Shown here: in pieces, positions 28,731 through 39,827 of the stretch
How the letters are laid out: each line of letters opens with the position of its first letter
Position numbering within the stretch: the stretch's first letter is position 1
Assembly: GCF_018531465.1 (NCBI RefSeq)
Contig: NZ_JAHDTF010000006.1
Coordinates: 186,001 to 250,000, forward strand
Length of the DNA: 64,000 nt
Direction of reading: 5' to 3'
Source of the DNA: Sphaerisporangium fuscum
Lineage (GTDB): Bacteria > Actinomycetota > Actinomycetes > Streptosporangiales > Streptosporangiaceae
Notes under the pieces: model-generated
What the model saw: only the letters and a program-made list of their open reading frames with translations
What the model was told of the DNA's origin: nothing
Databases searched by the model: none
Position numbers and translations under genes: made by a program

Positions 28731-29360
28731 ATGAACGACAAGGACAGCGTGTACCGCGTCATGGTGAGGATGCGGATCCACCCGGGCATGGAGCGGGACT
28801 TCGAGAAGACCTGGCGCGAGATCGCCGCCACCATCGCCCGCCACCCGGCCAACGTCGGCCAGTCGCTGGCCAAGAGCCCGGACGAGGACGGGGTCTACTA
28901 CATCGTCAGCGAATGGGAGAACGAGGAGAAGTTCCGCCAGTTCGAGCACAGCCCCGAGCACGCCGCCAACCGCATGCGGCTGGACCCCTTCCGCGACTCC
29001 GCCGGCACCTCCATGATCCCCATGCTCGTGGCCTCACGCCTCGGGTCGCAGCCCAGCCCCGGGCGGGTCCGCGTCGCCCTCTACCTCAACGAGCCGGAGT
29101 CGGACAAGGGCTCGGTCGAGAGCGCCTACCACCAGATCAGCACGACGCTCGCCGGACGGCCCGGCCTGCGCGGCAACGAACTGCTGCGCTCGCTGCGCGA
29201 CCCGCGGCGGTTCGCGGTGCTCAGCGAGTGGGACGACGTGCCCACCTACCGCGAGTGGGAGCGCAGCCCCGAGCACCTGCCGACCACCTCGCCGCTGGCC
29301 CGGTACCACGACAAGGGTCTGGGGATCTTCGGATCCTACGAGGTGGTGGCCGCTTACTGA
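28731..29360 (+). CDS. Double-domain antibiotic biosynthesis monooxygenase (ABM)
   Basis: A 209-residue protein with two ferredoxin-like ABM repeats. Domain 1 (about 5-100) contains YRVMVRMRIHPGMERDFEKTW and YYIVSEWENEEKFRQFEHSPEH. Domain 2 (about 110-209) ends with FAVLSEWDDVPTYREWERSPEH. ABM enzymes such as ActVA-ORF6 and TcmH oxidise anthrone-type intermediates to quinones without cofactor. Pentangular polyphenol clusters carry fused versions like this. ATG 28731 is preceded by AAGAAGAGAG. The residues of each active site cannot be assigned by eye. Confidence 0.85.
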   Translation: MNDKDSVYRVMVRMRIHPGMERDFEKTWREIAATIARHPANVGQSLAKSPDEDGVYYIVSEWENEEKFRQFEHSPEHAANRMRLDPFRDSAGTSMIPMLVASRLGSQPSPGRVRVALYLNEPESDKGSVESAYHQISTTLAGRPGLRGNELLRSLRDPRRFAVLSEWDDVPTYREWERSPEHLPTTSPLARYHDKGLGIFGSYEVVAAY

Positions 29361-29452
29361 TCCTTCTGGACGCCTCCCCGGACGGGCCGCCGCCGTCCGG
29401 GGAGGGCACTCCCCCGCCCCGGCGGGCCATCTGACGACCATGGAGGCACCAC

Positions 29453-29833
29453 ATGCCATACGCGATGATCACCTTCCGGGTGAAACCCGGGCACGAGGAC
29501 GAGCTGGCCGAGATCTTCGGCGGCGCGCCGCCCCTGGAGTCACCCGTCGTCACCGACGAGAACGGCGAGGAGACCGCCCGTCTCCTCGGGACCGGCGTGT
29601 TCGTCAAGGACGACGTCCTGGTCCGGCTGATCCACTATGAGGGCGACTTCGCCGGGATCGCCCGCCACCTGGCCGGCCAGCACCACGTCCACGTCATCGA
29701 GGACCGCATCGTGCCCTTCCTCGCCGACCGGCGGGACACCGCCACGGCCGACGGCTTCGCGGCGTTCTTCCGTAACTCGATGATGCGGTGCGTCACGCAG
29801 TCCTCCAGCGAGACGCACTCCGGCGCGCGGTGA
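29453..29833 (+). CDS. SchA/CurD-domain protein
   Basis: A 126-residue protein with the SchA/CurD-like signature: YAMITFRVKPGHEDELAEIF, a TGVFVKDDVLVRLIHYEGDF stretch and GQHHVHVIEDRIVPFL, then a C-terminal SMMRCVTQSS. Members occur in spore-pigment (whiE, curamycin) and pentangular polyphenol clusters. Their exact function is not settled; an oxygenase or cyclase helper role is proposed. It overlaps the MarR gene by 4 bp (GTGA), so the two are translationally coupled. Confidence 0.88.
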   Translation: MPYAMITFRVKPGHEDELAEIFGGAPPLESPVVTDENGEETARLLGTGVFVKDDVLVRLIHYEGDFAGIARHLAGQHHVHVIEDRIVPFLADRRDTATADGFAAFFRNSMMRCVTQSSSETHSGAR

Positions 29834-30342
29834 CCGATGTGGGCCGCGAGGCGGCCGGCCTGTTCGCGCAGGCCGGCCGTCTGGTGGAGGCCCTGGCCGC
29901 CCGATCGGGGCTGGAGGCGCCCGCCTTCCGCTGCCTGACGGTGCTGTACCGCAAGGGCCCGCTGCCCGTCCGCCGCCTGGCGGTGCTCGCCGGGCTCGAT
30001 GAGCGTCAGGCCGCCGAGGCCGTCGAGGCGCTCGAACGCGAGGGCTACGCCGCCCGCCGCCGCGAGGGGGACGACGAGCCGGTGTTCGCGGAGTACGGCC
30101 ACCTGTCCGGGCCGCCGGTCGCGCCTCCGCCCGGCCGCGGGCGCGTGCTGGTGTACGCCAACCGCGCCGCCTGCCGCGCCCGCCTGGAGCCGGCCCTGAA
30201 GGAACTCCGCGACAGCTGGCACCCCCTGACCGCCGGCCGGTGCGACGACCTCGGCGTTGTCGCGGGTCTTCTGGGGGACGGGCGGAGGCTCACCGATCTC
30301 ATGATCGTTATACGTCCCCGGCCCGACGCCTTTACTTTGTAG
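29830..30342 (+). CDS. MarR-like winged-helix regulator
   Basis: A 170-residue protein starting at GTG 29830, overlapping the SchA/CurD stop. The winged helix (about 30-80) includes FRCLTVLYRKGPLPVRRLAVLAGLDERQAAEAVEALEREGY. It is the last gene of the polyketide operon and may sense a pathway intermediate. The final codons (DAFTL, stop) lie inside repeat copy 2, so the natural C-terminus may have been altered where the block joins its flank. Confidence 0.78.
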   Translation: MTDVGREAAGLFAQAGRLVEALAARSGLEAPAFRCLTVLYRKGPLPVRRLAVLAGLDERQAAEAVEALEREGYAARRREGDDEPVFAEYGHLSGPPVAPPPGRGRVLVYANRAACRARLEPALKELRDSWHPLTAGRCDDLGVVAGLLGDGRRLTDLMIVIRPRPDAFTL

Positions 30343-30344
30343 AT
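30322..30344 (+). repeat. 23-bp repeat, copy 2 (right boundary of the polyketide block)
   Basis: CCCGA followed by CGCCTTTACTTTGTAGAT, same orientation as copy 1 (18282-18304), one mismatch in 23 bp. It contains the stop codon of the MarR gene. GGGGACG (30274-30280) and CGTCCCC (30313-30319) form an inverted repeat just upstream, similar in size to the stem-loop before copy 1. Confidence 0.7.
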
Positions 30345-30384
30345 CAACAGAGGAGGGGGCGCGGCCGGGGCGCCCCCTCCGGAC

Positions 30385-30861
30385 TCAGCAGGAACGGATC
30401 GGCGACAATCTCTTGGTTGCGGAATAGAGACCCGCGGCTCCAGGATTGCCGTCCGGATAGGTCCAGGTCGCCCACGCGTACGTCATGTACTTGTAGCAGA
30501 TCTTCTCCGGCTGGGGGTGTATCCATTTCTGGACGTAGCCGGACCGCGAGACGGCGACGGTCCCCCAGGAGGTGGATTTGCTGTCCGCCACGTACCACCC
30601 GGACTTGAACTGGTAGAGCTTCACGCCGACCCGGACGTTGCGCACCCGGCCCTTGCAGCTCGCGGAGTTGGTGGCCACCACGCTGTAGCCGCTTTCCACG
30701 CGCGGGGTGAAGGGCACGACCGAGCAGCCCGCCCTCGCCGCCGCGGCGGACGCGGTCGTGGCGGACGCCGGCGGGACGGCGAAGGTGGTCGCGGCCGCGG
30801 CGGCCGCCGCGGCCGCCGCCACCATGAGCATCCGTCGCGGCGAACGCGCTGTCCTTTTCAT
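30385..30861 (-). CDS. Secreted four-cysteine protein of unknown function
   Basis: A 158-residue precursor from ATG 30861, 6 nt after AAGGAGG. It has a classic signal peptide: Arg-rich n-region (KRTARSPRR), a poly-Ala core and likely cleavage after PPASA near residue 34. The mature part has four Cys (in GCSVV, SASCKG, KICYK and the terminal RSC), probably two disulfides, and beta-rich sequence with GYSVVATNSASC and KLYQFKSGWYVADSKST. No domain was recognised. It is convergent with the PKS operon. Confidence 0.75.
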   Translation of the reverse strand: MKRTARSPRRMLMVAAAAAAAAAATTFAVPPASATTASAAAARAGCSVVPFTPRVESGYSVVATNSASCKGRVRNVRVGVKLYQFKSGWYVADSKSTSWGTVAVSRSGYVQKWIHPQPEKICYKYMTYAWATWTYPDGNPGAAGLYSATKRLSPIRSC

Positions 30862-31032
30862 TACTGGCCTCCTTTTGAGCATGCGTGACTTACCTCTGCG
30901 TCCTGACCGGGATTCTCATCCTTTCGGAAATATCGGCCGCCGGAATTCACCGGCGAAACGCAGCCTGCCAGAAACCGCGTGCGCCGGTAAAACCTTTTCG
31001 CCTGTACGCAAACGCCCCGGTGAAAGAACGGT

Positions 31033-31058
31033 GCCCGGGCGCCGATCGGCGCCCGGGC
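31033..31058. repeat. 26-bp perfect palindrome in the recombinase promoter
   Basis: GCCCGGGCGCCGA (31033-31045) is exactly mirrored by 31046-31058, with no spacer. The -10-like TAAGAT (31070-31075) and GTG 31082 lie immediately downstream, so the palindrome covers the expected -35 region. It can act as an operator or cruciform. Confidence 0.75.
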
Positions 31059-31081
31059 CCGTCCGGGCCTAAGATCGCCCC

Positions 31082-32125
31082 GTGGACGCACCCGCCGTAC
31101 AGAGCAGCGAACCCGGCTCCGCACCGGACGTCATGCCGGGCGCAGGGAGCACAGGGAGCGCGGGGATCGGCGCCGTCGCGCCGGCGGGCGACCCGTACCG
31201 GGTCTACCTCGACGCGCTGACCAGCGCCGAGTCGCGGCGCACGATGCGCGGCTGCCTCGACCGGATCGCGCGGATCATCTCCGGCGACGAGGAGGCGACC
31301 GGCTCCGGGCAGCCCTGGCACCTGCTGCGTTACGAGCACACCGTGCGCATCCGCACGATCCTCACCGAGCAGGGCTGGTCACCGGCCTACGTCAACAAGC
31401 ACCTGGTCGCGCTGCGGCGGGTCATGCGCGAGGCCTGGCGGCTCGGCCAGATGGACGCCGACGACTACCAGCGGGCCGCCGACCTGCCCACCCTGCGGCA
31501 CACCCGGCTGCCCGCCGGGCAGCACGTCCCGCCGGAGGTGGTGGGGGCGGCGCTCGCCGCCTGCGACGATGACGACTCCCCCGCCGGGGTGCGCGACGGC
31601 GCGCTGCTGGCCGTGCTGTACTCCACCGGGTGCCGGCGCGCCGAGGTGGCGGCGCTGTCGCTGGCCGACTACGACGTCGCCGCCCGCTCGCTGCGGGTGC
31701 GCGGCAAGCGCGACAAGGAACGCCTGGTCTATCTGACGGCGGAGGCGGTGGCCCGCACCGAGGCGTGGCTCGCCGTACGGGGGCGGGCGCCCGGCGCGCT
31801 GTTCTCCCCCATCAACAAGGCGGGGCGGCTGCGCGCCCCCTCCGGCAGGCCGGCGCCGATGACGGGCCAGGCGATCGCCGACATCGTCACCAGGCGGCTG
31901 GCCGCCGCGGGCGCCTCCAGGAGGACCCCGCACGACTTCCGGCGCACCTTCATCGGCGAGCTGCTGGACGCCGGCGTCGACCTGGCCACCACCCAGGCCC
32001 TGGTCGGGCACGCCTCCCCCGTCACCACCGCCCGCTACGACCGCCGCCCGGAGAACCGGCGCAGGGAGGCCGTCGACCGCCTCCAGATGCCCGCCGCCCG
32101 CCCGCTGCGGCCCGGCGCCTCCTAG
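31082..32125 (+). CDS. Tyrosine recombinase/integrase
   Basis: A 347-residue tyrosine recombinase, leaderless (TAAGAT then GTG 31082). The catalytic set is complete: Arg in YSTGCRRAEVAAL, Lys in RGKRDKERLVYL, the box PHDFRRTF, LVGHASP and Tyr in TTARYDRRPE. The N-terminal core-binding part (about 38-140) includes YVNKHLVALRRVMREAWRLG. The catalytic box resembles stand-alone integrases more than XerC/D. It follows the secreted-protein gene 220 bp from that gene's start. The 26-bp palindrome at its promoter suggests autoregulation. The substrate sites are unknown; the 23-bp repeats are possible candidates. Confidence 0.88.
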   Translation: MDAPAVQSSEPGSAPDVMPGAGSTGSAGIGAVAPAGDPYRVYLDALTSAESRRTMRGCLDRIARIISGDEEATGSGQPWHLLRYEHTVRIRTILTEQGWSPAYVNKHLVALRRVMREAWRLGQMDADDYQRAADLPTLRHTRLPAGQHVPPEVVGAALAACDDDDSPAGVRDGALLAVLYSTGCRRAEVAALSLADYDVAARSLRVRGKRDKERLVYLTAEAVARTEAWLAVRGRAPGALFSPINKAGRLRAPSGRPAPMTGQAIADIVTRRLAAAGASRRTPHDFRRTFIGELLDAGVDLATTQALVGHASPVTTARYDRRPENRRREAVDRLQMPAARPLRPGAS

Positions 32126-32241
32126 CTGAGGTGCGGGCAGGAAGGCTGTCATGAGCCCCAAAGGGCGTCGATCTCGCTGTGACGACATGGCCACCAGTCG
32201 TCGCCAGGAACTGGAGTTGAACGTCTTGTGCCTGCGCATTC

Positions 32242-33669
32242 TCAGGCAGACGCACGCTTCAATCGTCGTGGCCGTACGGCGCGCCAGAGGCGTGCGGCGA
32301 CCACCGTGAGGCCCGCGGCGGCGGCCGTCAGCAGCCAGGCCATGAACGTCGGGTAGAGGTAGACCAACTGGACCCAGCTGATATCGCGGCCGCGCGCCAG
32401 TAGGCGGTGGATAGGGGCGATCGTCGCGCACAACGCGAGCGGGACCAGATACGGCGCCAGCCGCCACAGCTGCCATCCCGAGCGGCGTGCGGCCCATTGC
32501 CGGGCACGTGCCGTGCCCCGGACCGCGAGCCCGATGGTCACCAAGGTCAGTAGTGCGAAGAGCGCGTCGGTGAGGAGCGACGGCCGCCCGGAGGGCGCCT
32601 GCGGGGTGCCGCCCTCGATGATGGCGACGATGCCTCTCATGAGGGTGTGCGCGTCGGCGAAGGCCAGGCCGGTGTTGGCCATGACGGCGACGCCGTAGCC
32701 GGAGGCCGGCATCAGCAGTTGGTGGGCGGTGGAGGTGAACAGGTCTCCGCCGTGCTCGAGTACGGGGGTGCCGCGTTCGGTCTTTCCGATCTCCCAACCG
32801 AGGGCGTACTCATCGTTCGGCTTCGATGGGGTGCGCATCTCCCGGACGGCCCGCGGGGACAGGAGACCCCGGAGACCGGTGTTCTGCGCGATCAGCCATC
32901 TGGCCATGTCGTTGGCGGTGCTGAGGACCCCGCCCGAACCGTTTCCGAAGCCCGTGGGCTCGGGCACGGCGATGGCCTGGCCGAGTACGTACAGGTGGCC
33001 GCGGGCGCTGCCGGGCAGGTCGCGGTCGGTGTCGATCGTCGTGCTGTCGCGCATACCGAGGGGCTGGAACACGTGCGCGTCGAGGTAGGCCGCGAACGGC
33101 CGGCCGCTGACTACTTCGACGAGCCGGGCGGCGACCTGGTAGTTGGTGTTGTGGTAGTTGAAGGCGGTCCCGGGATCCGCGGCGAGCCCGGCCGTCCTGA
33201 GCCGGGCCACGGCGCCCTGAAGCGTTCGAGGCTGAGTCGAGCTCTTCTCGTGGAAGGCCGAGTCGGCCATGCCGGAGGTCTGGTCGAGCAGCTGCCGTAT
33301 GGTGATCTTCGCGGCTCGGGGGTCGGCCATCTTGAACTCGGGCAGGTAGCGGCGCACCGGCTGGTCGAGGGCGACCTTGCCCTTATCGGCCAGCTGCAGG
33401 ACGGCCAAGGCGGTGAAGGACTTGCTGACCGAGGCCACCGCCAAGGGGGTGTCGGCTGTGACCGGCTCGCCGGTGGCGGTCCTGCCGTATCCGCGGGTGT
33501 GGATGACCCTGTCCTGTTTCGTGATCGCCACCGTGACGCCGGGCAGCCCCGTGGCCGCGCGGTACCGCTCGACGTAGGCGTCGACCGACGCGGGGACCGA
33601 CGCGGGGACCGACGCGGGGATGCTGGGGACCAGGGCGAGAAAGATTGCGGTAAGGACGGTTTTGAGCAC
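32242..33669 (-). CDS. Serine beta-lactamase-family hydrolase with C-terminal membrane domain
   Basis: A 475-residue protein starting at GTG 33669. It has an N-terminal signal or anchor (VLTAIFLALVPSIPA), then three VPAS repeats. The class C/esterase-like catalytic domain (about 30-370) has SxxK at Ser80-Lys83 (SVSK), a Tyr-x-Asn motif (YHN) and HGG. About four transmembrane segments close the protein (about 365-465). This build matches CubicO/FmtA-like D-amino-acid or ester hydrolases anchored in the membrane rather than true antibiotic beta-lactamases. It is divergent from the sensor kinase at 33780, which may regulate it. Confidence 0.85.
   Translation of the reverse strand: MLKTVLTAIFLALVPSIPASVPASVPASVDAYVERYRAATGLPGVTVAITKQDRVIHTRGYGRTATGEPVTADTPLAVASVSKSFTALAVLQLADKGKVALDQPVRRYLPEFKMADPRAAKITIRQLLDQTSGMADSAFHEKSSTQPRTLQGAVARLRTAGLAADPGTAFNYHNTNYQVAARLVEVVSGRPFAAYLDAHVFQPLGMRDSTTIDTDRDLPGSARGHLYVLGQAIAVPEPTGFGNGSGGVLSTANDMARWLIAQNTGLRGLLSPRAVREMRTPSKPNDEYALGWEIGKTERGTPVLEHGGDLFTSTAHQLLMPASGYGVAVMANTGLAFADAHTLMRGIVAIIEGGTPQAPSGRPSLLTDALFALLTLVTIGLAVRGTARARQWAARRSGWQLWRLAPYLVPLALCATIAPIHRLLARGRDISWVQLVYLYPTFMAWLLTAAAAGLTVVAARLWRAVRPRRLKRASA
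33583..33618. repeat. 12-bp tandem repeat, three perfect units
   Basis: GACCGACGCGGG occurs three times in succession inside the hydrolase gene and encodes the repeated VPAS linker after its signal peptide. The number of units could vary by slippage without changing frame. Confidence 0.85.
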
Positions 33670-33779
33670 CCGCCGAAGCTACTGAGGCCCTCTTCCACGC
33701 ACCATTGCGGGAATCCTCCGCGTTCTTTACGGGAAACCGCTATGAACGCAGGGGTGGTGCGCTGCCTAGACTGCAGGCC

Positions 33780-34928
33780 GTGTCAGGACGTCGTGGTGTG
33801 CGCACCTTGGTGGGAATGTCGGCGGGCGCCGTCCTTGGCATGGTCGAGCTGGTCTTCCTCTGTGTGGCCGGGCCGCTCCGCCTGGTCCCGGCGATGCGCC
33901 CCACCTGCGATCGGATCGCGGAGCGGCTGCTGTCATTCGAACGAGCACGGCTCGCCACGTGGCTGGGGCATCGGACGGCTCCTGCCGGTGGCGGATACGG
34001 CTTTCTCGTCGTGCGCGCCACAGTGGGATCGGTGGTCGGGTACGGCGTGGCCGCCGGACTGTTCTTCAGCGGCCTGCTCTTGTTCGGAGGATCATGGGAC
34101 CTGCTCACCGGCGAAAGCGAGTCGGTGCCGATTCGCCTTCCCGGTGTGAAGGTGATCAGCAACATCGGCGTCGTAGGGGTGCTGACAGGGGGATTCCTGC
34201 TCGTACTGACCCAGGCCGGAGCGCTCGCCGCCGGTGCCGCGGAGCGCTTGCTCGCCGACCGGTTTTTCGGGCCGACCCCCCAGGAGCGGATGCGCCGGCG
34301 CATCGCGGAACTGACCGCCACCAGGTCCGACATCGTCCGCGCCGTGGACGACGAGCGGCGCAGGATCGAGCGCGACCTGCACGACGGTGTCCAGCAGCGG
34401 GGAATCGCGCTGGCCATGCTGCTCGGCCGCGCCCAGCACACCGCCGACCCGGCCAAGTCCGGCGAACTGGTCGCCCAGGCCTACAGCGAGTCACGGCGGC
34501 TCCTGGACGAGTTGCGCAGCGTGGCCTGGCGGATCTACCCGACGGCACTCGACGAACTCGGACTGCGTACCGCGCTCGCGGGCATCGCCGAGCGGTCCAG
34601 TGTGCCGGTGGCCGTGAACTACGGGCTGGTCGAACGACCCGTCTCCGAGATCGAGACCGCCCTGTACTTCATCGTCCGCGAGGCGATCAACAACGTGATC
34701 AAGCATGCGGGCGCACGTGACATCCTGGTCGACGTGGACGAGGACGAGCAGACCATCAGCGTGACCGTCTGCGACGACGGCGCGGGAGGCGCCGCTCCCT
34801 CCGGCGGTGGGCTGTCCGGGCTCGCCAGGCGCGTCCGGGCACTGGACGGGGTTTTCACCGTCCACAGCCCGCCAGGCGGGCCCACCAGGATCACGGCCAC
34901 ACTGCCCAAGGAGGTCCCGTGCGCTTGA
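33780..34928 (+). CDS. Two-component sensor histidine kinase (NarL-type partner, HisKA_3)
   Basis: A 382-residue kinase from GTG 33780, leaderless after TAGACT (33767-33772). The N-terminal region has about four transmembrane helices with a short loop. The dimerisation/phosphoacceptor motif is ERDLHDGVQQR (His). The HATPase N-box is EAINNVIKHAGA, and the G-boxes are CDDGAGG and GGLSGLARRVRALDG. It overlaps the response regulator by 10 bp. The signal is unknown; the divergent membrane hydrolase suggests an envelope-related cue. Confidence 0.9.
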   Translation: MSGRRGVRTLVGMSAGAVLGMVELVFLCVAGPLRLVPAMRPTCDRIAERLLSFERARLATWLGHRTAPAGGGYGFLVVRATVGSVVGYGVAAGLFFSGLLLFGGSWDLLTGESESVPIRLPGVKVISNIGVVGVLTGGFLLVLTQAGALAAGAAERLLADRFFGPTPQERMRRRIAELTATRSDIVRAVDDERRRIERDLHDGVQQRGIALAMLLGRAQHTADPAKSGELVAQAYSESRRLLDELRSVAWRIYPTALDELGLRTALAGIAERSSVPVAVNYGLVERPVSEIETALYFIVREAINNVIKHAGARDILVDVDEDEQTISVTVCDDGAGGAAPSGGGLSGLARRVRALDGVFTVHSPPGGPTRITATLPKEVPCA

Positions 34929-35563
34929 TCCTGGCCGACGATTCGGTACTTCTCCGCGAGGGCCTGACGCGGCTGCTGTCCGACGCCGGGCATGTGATCG
35001 TGGCCGCCGTCGGTGACGGGCAGGCGCTACTCCAAGCAGTCGCCGGACATCCACCCGACGTCGCGGTGATCGATGTACGCATGCCGCCGACGCACACCGA
35101 CGAAGGGCTTCGCGCGGCTCTGGAGATCCGCGAACGCCACCCCGGCGTCGGCGTGCTCGTACTGTCGCAGTACGTGGAGAAGACCTACGCCGCCAGGCTC
35201 CTCGCAGGTGACGCCGAGGGCCTGGGATACCTGCTCAAAGACCGCGTCTCGGAGGTGGCCGACTTCCTCGACGCGTTGGAGCGAATACGCGCGGGCGGCA
35301 CGGCCTTCGACCCCGAAGTGGTCCGCCAGCTGCTCAGTCGCACCACCCATGTCGACCCGCTGAGCAGATTGAGCTCGCGCGAGAGAGAGGTGCTGCGGCA
35401 CCTCGCCCAGGGCTACGTCAACACGGCGATCGCCGGACGCCTGCACGTGTCGCTGAGCACCGTCGAAAAGCACATTCATTCGCTCATGGAAAAGCTGGAG
35501 CTGCCGCGCGACCCCGGCTACAGCCGCCGCGTGCTGGCCATCCTGCGTTACCTCGGCGATTGA
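34919..35563 (+). CDS. NarL/LuxR-family response regulator
   Basis: A 214-residue regulator starting GTG 34919 within the kinase gene. The receiver domain (about 1-120) has the acidic pair ADD, the phosphoacceptor Asp in VAVIDVRMPP and Lys in YLLKDRV. The LuxR-type helix-turn-helix (about 150-210) reads LSSREREVLRHLAQGY with NTAIAGRLHVSLSTVEKHI. Partner of the preceding kinase. Confidence 0.92.
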   Translation: MRLILADDSVLLREGLTRLLSDAGHVIVAAVGDGQALLQAVAGHPPDVAVIDVRMPPTHTDEGLRAALEIRERHPGVGVLVLSQYVEKTYAARLLAGDAEGLGYLLKDRVSEVADFLDALERIRAGGTAFDPEVVRQLLSRTTHVDPLSRLSSREREVLRHLAQGYVNTAIAGRLHVSLSTVEKHIHSLMEKLELPRDPGYSRRVLAILRYLGD

Positions 35564-35947
35564 GAACCGAGAACTACGAGCGAACAGACTCTACCGGGTG
35601 GTTTCGCTCGTGAACGGCAACACCCTGGGGACGATCGGGTCTGGAACGCCGGCGAGAAGGAGCAGCACCCGGAGGCTCGACTACTCACCTGAACGCGATT
35701 ACTCGAGGAAGTCTTCCATTGATCTTTTGGACCCTTCCGAGGAGGAACCGGCTCCTCGGAAGCGTCGCACGAGGAGAGATCGTCACAGCTCACAACCAGG
35801 CGAGAGGCCCACTTGGGAATCTTGTCGAAGCCGGCCCCGTTCAGGTCGATCGTCCGAGCGAGGACAGCTTCTCCACGCATTCCGGCGGCTCACGAGGCGC
35901 CAGCCGGAGAAGCCGCTCGCTTGGGGCTCATGACACTTTCACCGGCA
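35564..35947. other. 384-bp spacer without a recognised gene
   Basis: Lower-GC sequence with short open frames on both strands but no convincing start, ribosome site or family. The less biased composition suggests the remnant of a foreign or decayed gene, but I cannot name it. Confidence 0.5.
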
Positions 35948-36346
35948 CTAGCTCTCCCCTTTCCGGGGCACCGGGACGGCGCCCACGCGGACCGCCTCGA
36001 GGTATTCGGCGATGGCGTCGCGGTTGCGGGTCAGGAAGGCGATGCGCTCGGTCATGCGGTCGCGCTCGCGCTCCAGCGTGGCGATCATCTCGGGTGTGGC
36101 GTCGGGGAAGTGGATGGCGCGCGGCTTGTCGAGACAGGGCAGGATCTGCTTGATGATCCTCGTCGGCAGCCCGGCGTCGAGCAGGCCCCTGATCTGCATG
36201 ACCCGGTCCACGAACCGCGGATCATAGTCGCGGTACCCGTTGGCGCACCGGTCGGAGACGATCAGCCCCTGCTCCTCGTAGTAGCGCAGCAGGCGGCGGG
36301 AGGTGTTCGTCAGTTCCGACAGCTCCCCGATGCGCATGTGCTCCAC
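35948..36346 (-). CDS. MerR-family transcriptional regulator
   Basis: A 132-residue protein: N-terminal MerR winged helix (RIGELSELTNTSRRLLRYYEEQGLI, then RDYDPRFVDRVMQIRGLLDAGLP) and a C-terminal coiled coil (ATLERERDRMTERIAFLTRNRDAI region). There are no metal-binding Cys residues, so the effector is probably a small organic molecule. The start is ATG 36346 or ATG 36337. It is divergent from an MFS exporter, with a palindrome between them, a standard drug-responsive pair. Confidence 0.9.
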   Translation of the reverse strand: MEHMRIGELSELTNTSRRLLRYYEEQGLIVSDRCANGYRDYDPRFVDRVMQIRGLLDAGLPTRIIKQILPCLDKPRAIHFPDATPEMIATLERERDRMTERIAFLTRNRDAIAEYLEAVRVGAVPVPRKGES

Positions 36347-36363
36347 CTCACACTTCGCCGCGT

Positions 36364-39119
<2,756 letters not shown>

Positions 39120-39167
39120 CCCGCCACCGGCTCGCCGCCCGGGACGCCGTGCCCGGGCGGCGAGCCG

Positions 39168-39734
39168 TCAGGCGGTGACGGCGGCGCCGCGGCGGGCGTG
39201 CCAGTCGGCGGCGGTCAGGCGGTAGAGGACGTGCGGGCGCAGCGGGCTCCCCGGAGGCGGCTTCGGGTGCTCGAAGTCGTCGGCGGGGTCGTAGGTCATG
39301 CCCAGGCGCCGCATCACGGCCTGGGAGCGCACGTTGCTCCTGGCCGTCATGGACACGATGTCGGTGAGGCCCGCCGGCCCGAAGCCGTGGTCGAGGGCCG
39401 CGGTCGCCGCCTCGGTGGCGTACCCGTGCCCCCAGGCGTCCCGGCGCAGCCGCCACCCCACCTCCACGGCCGGGGTGAAGTGCGCCTCGAAGGTCTGCCA
39501 GACGATGCCGGTGAAGCCCACGAACCGGCCGGTCTCCTTCACCTCCACCGCCCACAGCCCGTACCCGTGCTCCTCGATGCCGGCCATGATGCGGCCGACC
39601 ATCGCGTCGCTCTCCTCCCGCGTCAGGGTGGAGGGGAAGTGCTCCATGACCTCGGGGTCGGCGTTCATCTCGGCGAAGGGCTCTTTGTCGTCCTCGCGCC
39701 AGCGGCGAAGGATCAGTCGCTCTGTCTGCAGCAT
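39168..39734 (-). CDS. GNAT-family N-acetyltransferase (RimJ/RimL type)
   Basis: A 188-residue acetyltransferase: TERLILRRWREDDKEPFAEMNAD at the N-terminus, VEVGWRLRRDAWGHGYATEA as motif A for acetyl-CoA, and SMTARSNVRSQAVMRRLGM as motif B. This pattern places it in the RimJ/RimL ribosomal-protein or aminoglycoside-like branch. The substrate is unknown. It starts at ATG 39734 and converges on argG. Confidence 0.9.
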   Translation of the reverse strand: MLQTERLILRRWREDDKEPFAEMNADPEVMEHFPSTLTREESDAMVGRIMAGIEEHGYGLWAVEVKETGRFVGFTGIVWQTFEAHFTPAVEVGWRLRRDAWGHGYATEAATAALDHGFGPAGLTDIVSMTARSNVRSQAVMRRLGMTYDPADDFEHPKPPPGSPLRPHVLYRLTAADWHARRGAAVTA

Positions 39735-39794
39735 AAAGACCCATTTTTCCCTATCACGCCCGCCCGCCGCCGAGCGGCGACGGGCGGGCCTGGG

Positions 39795-39822
39795 ATGACG
39801 ACCCCCGGGAGTGCCTTAGAGT
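39795..39822 (+). promoter_or_regulatory. Promoter of the predicted small RNA
   Basis: An ATGACG -35-like hexamer (39795-39800) and TAGAGT -10 (39817-39822) are spaced by 16 bp. The expected start (about 39828) coincides with the first base of the long closing stem of the downstream RNA. Confidence 0.55.
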
Positions 39823-39827
39823 GGAGG

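Noticed and set aside
33583..33618. CRISPR-like reading of the short tandem repeats here and at 62043-62168
   Set aside because: Repeats are contiguous with no spacers, lie inside coding genes and keep the frame; no cas genes are present.
35548..35880. Minus-strand 110-codon frame with a slightly protein-like middle
   Set aside because: It overlaps the response regulator end, has no start signals and no recognisable family; a transposase remnant was considered but not supportable.
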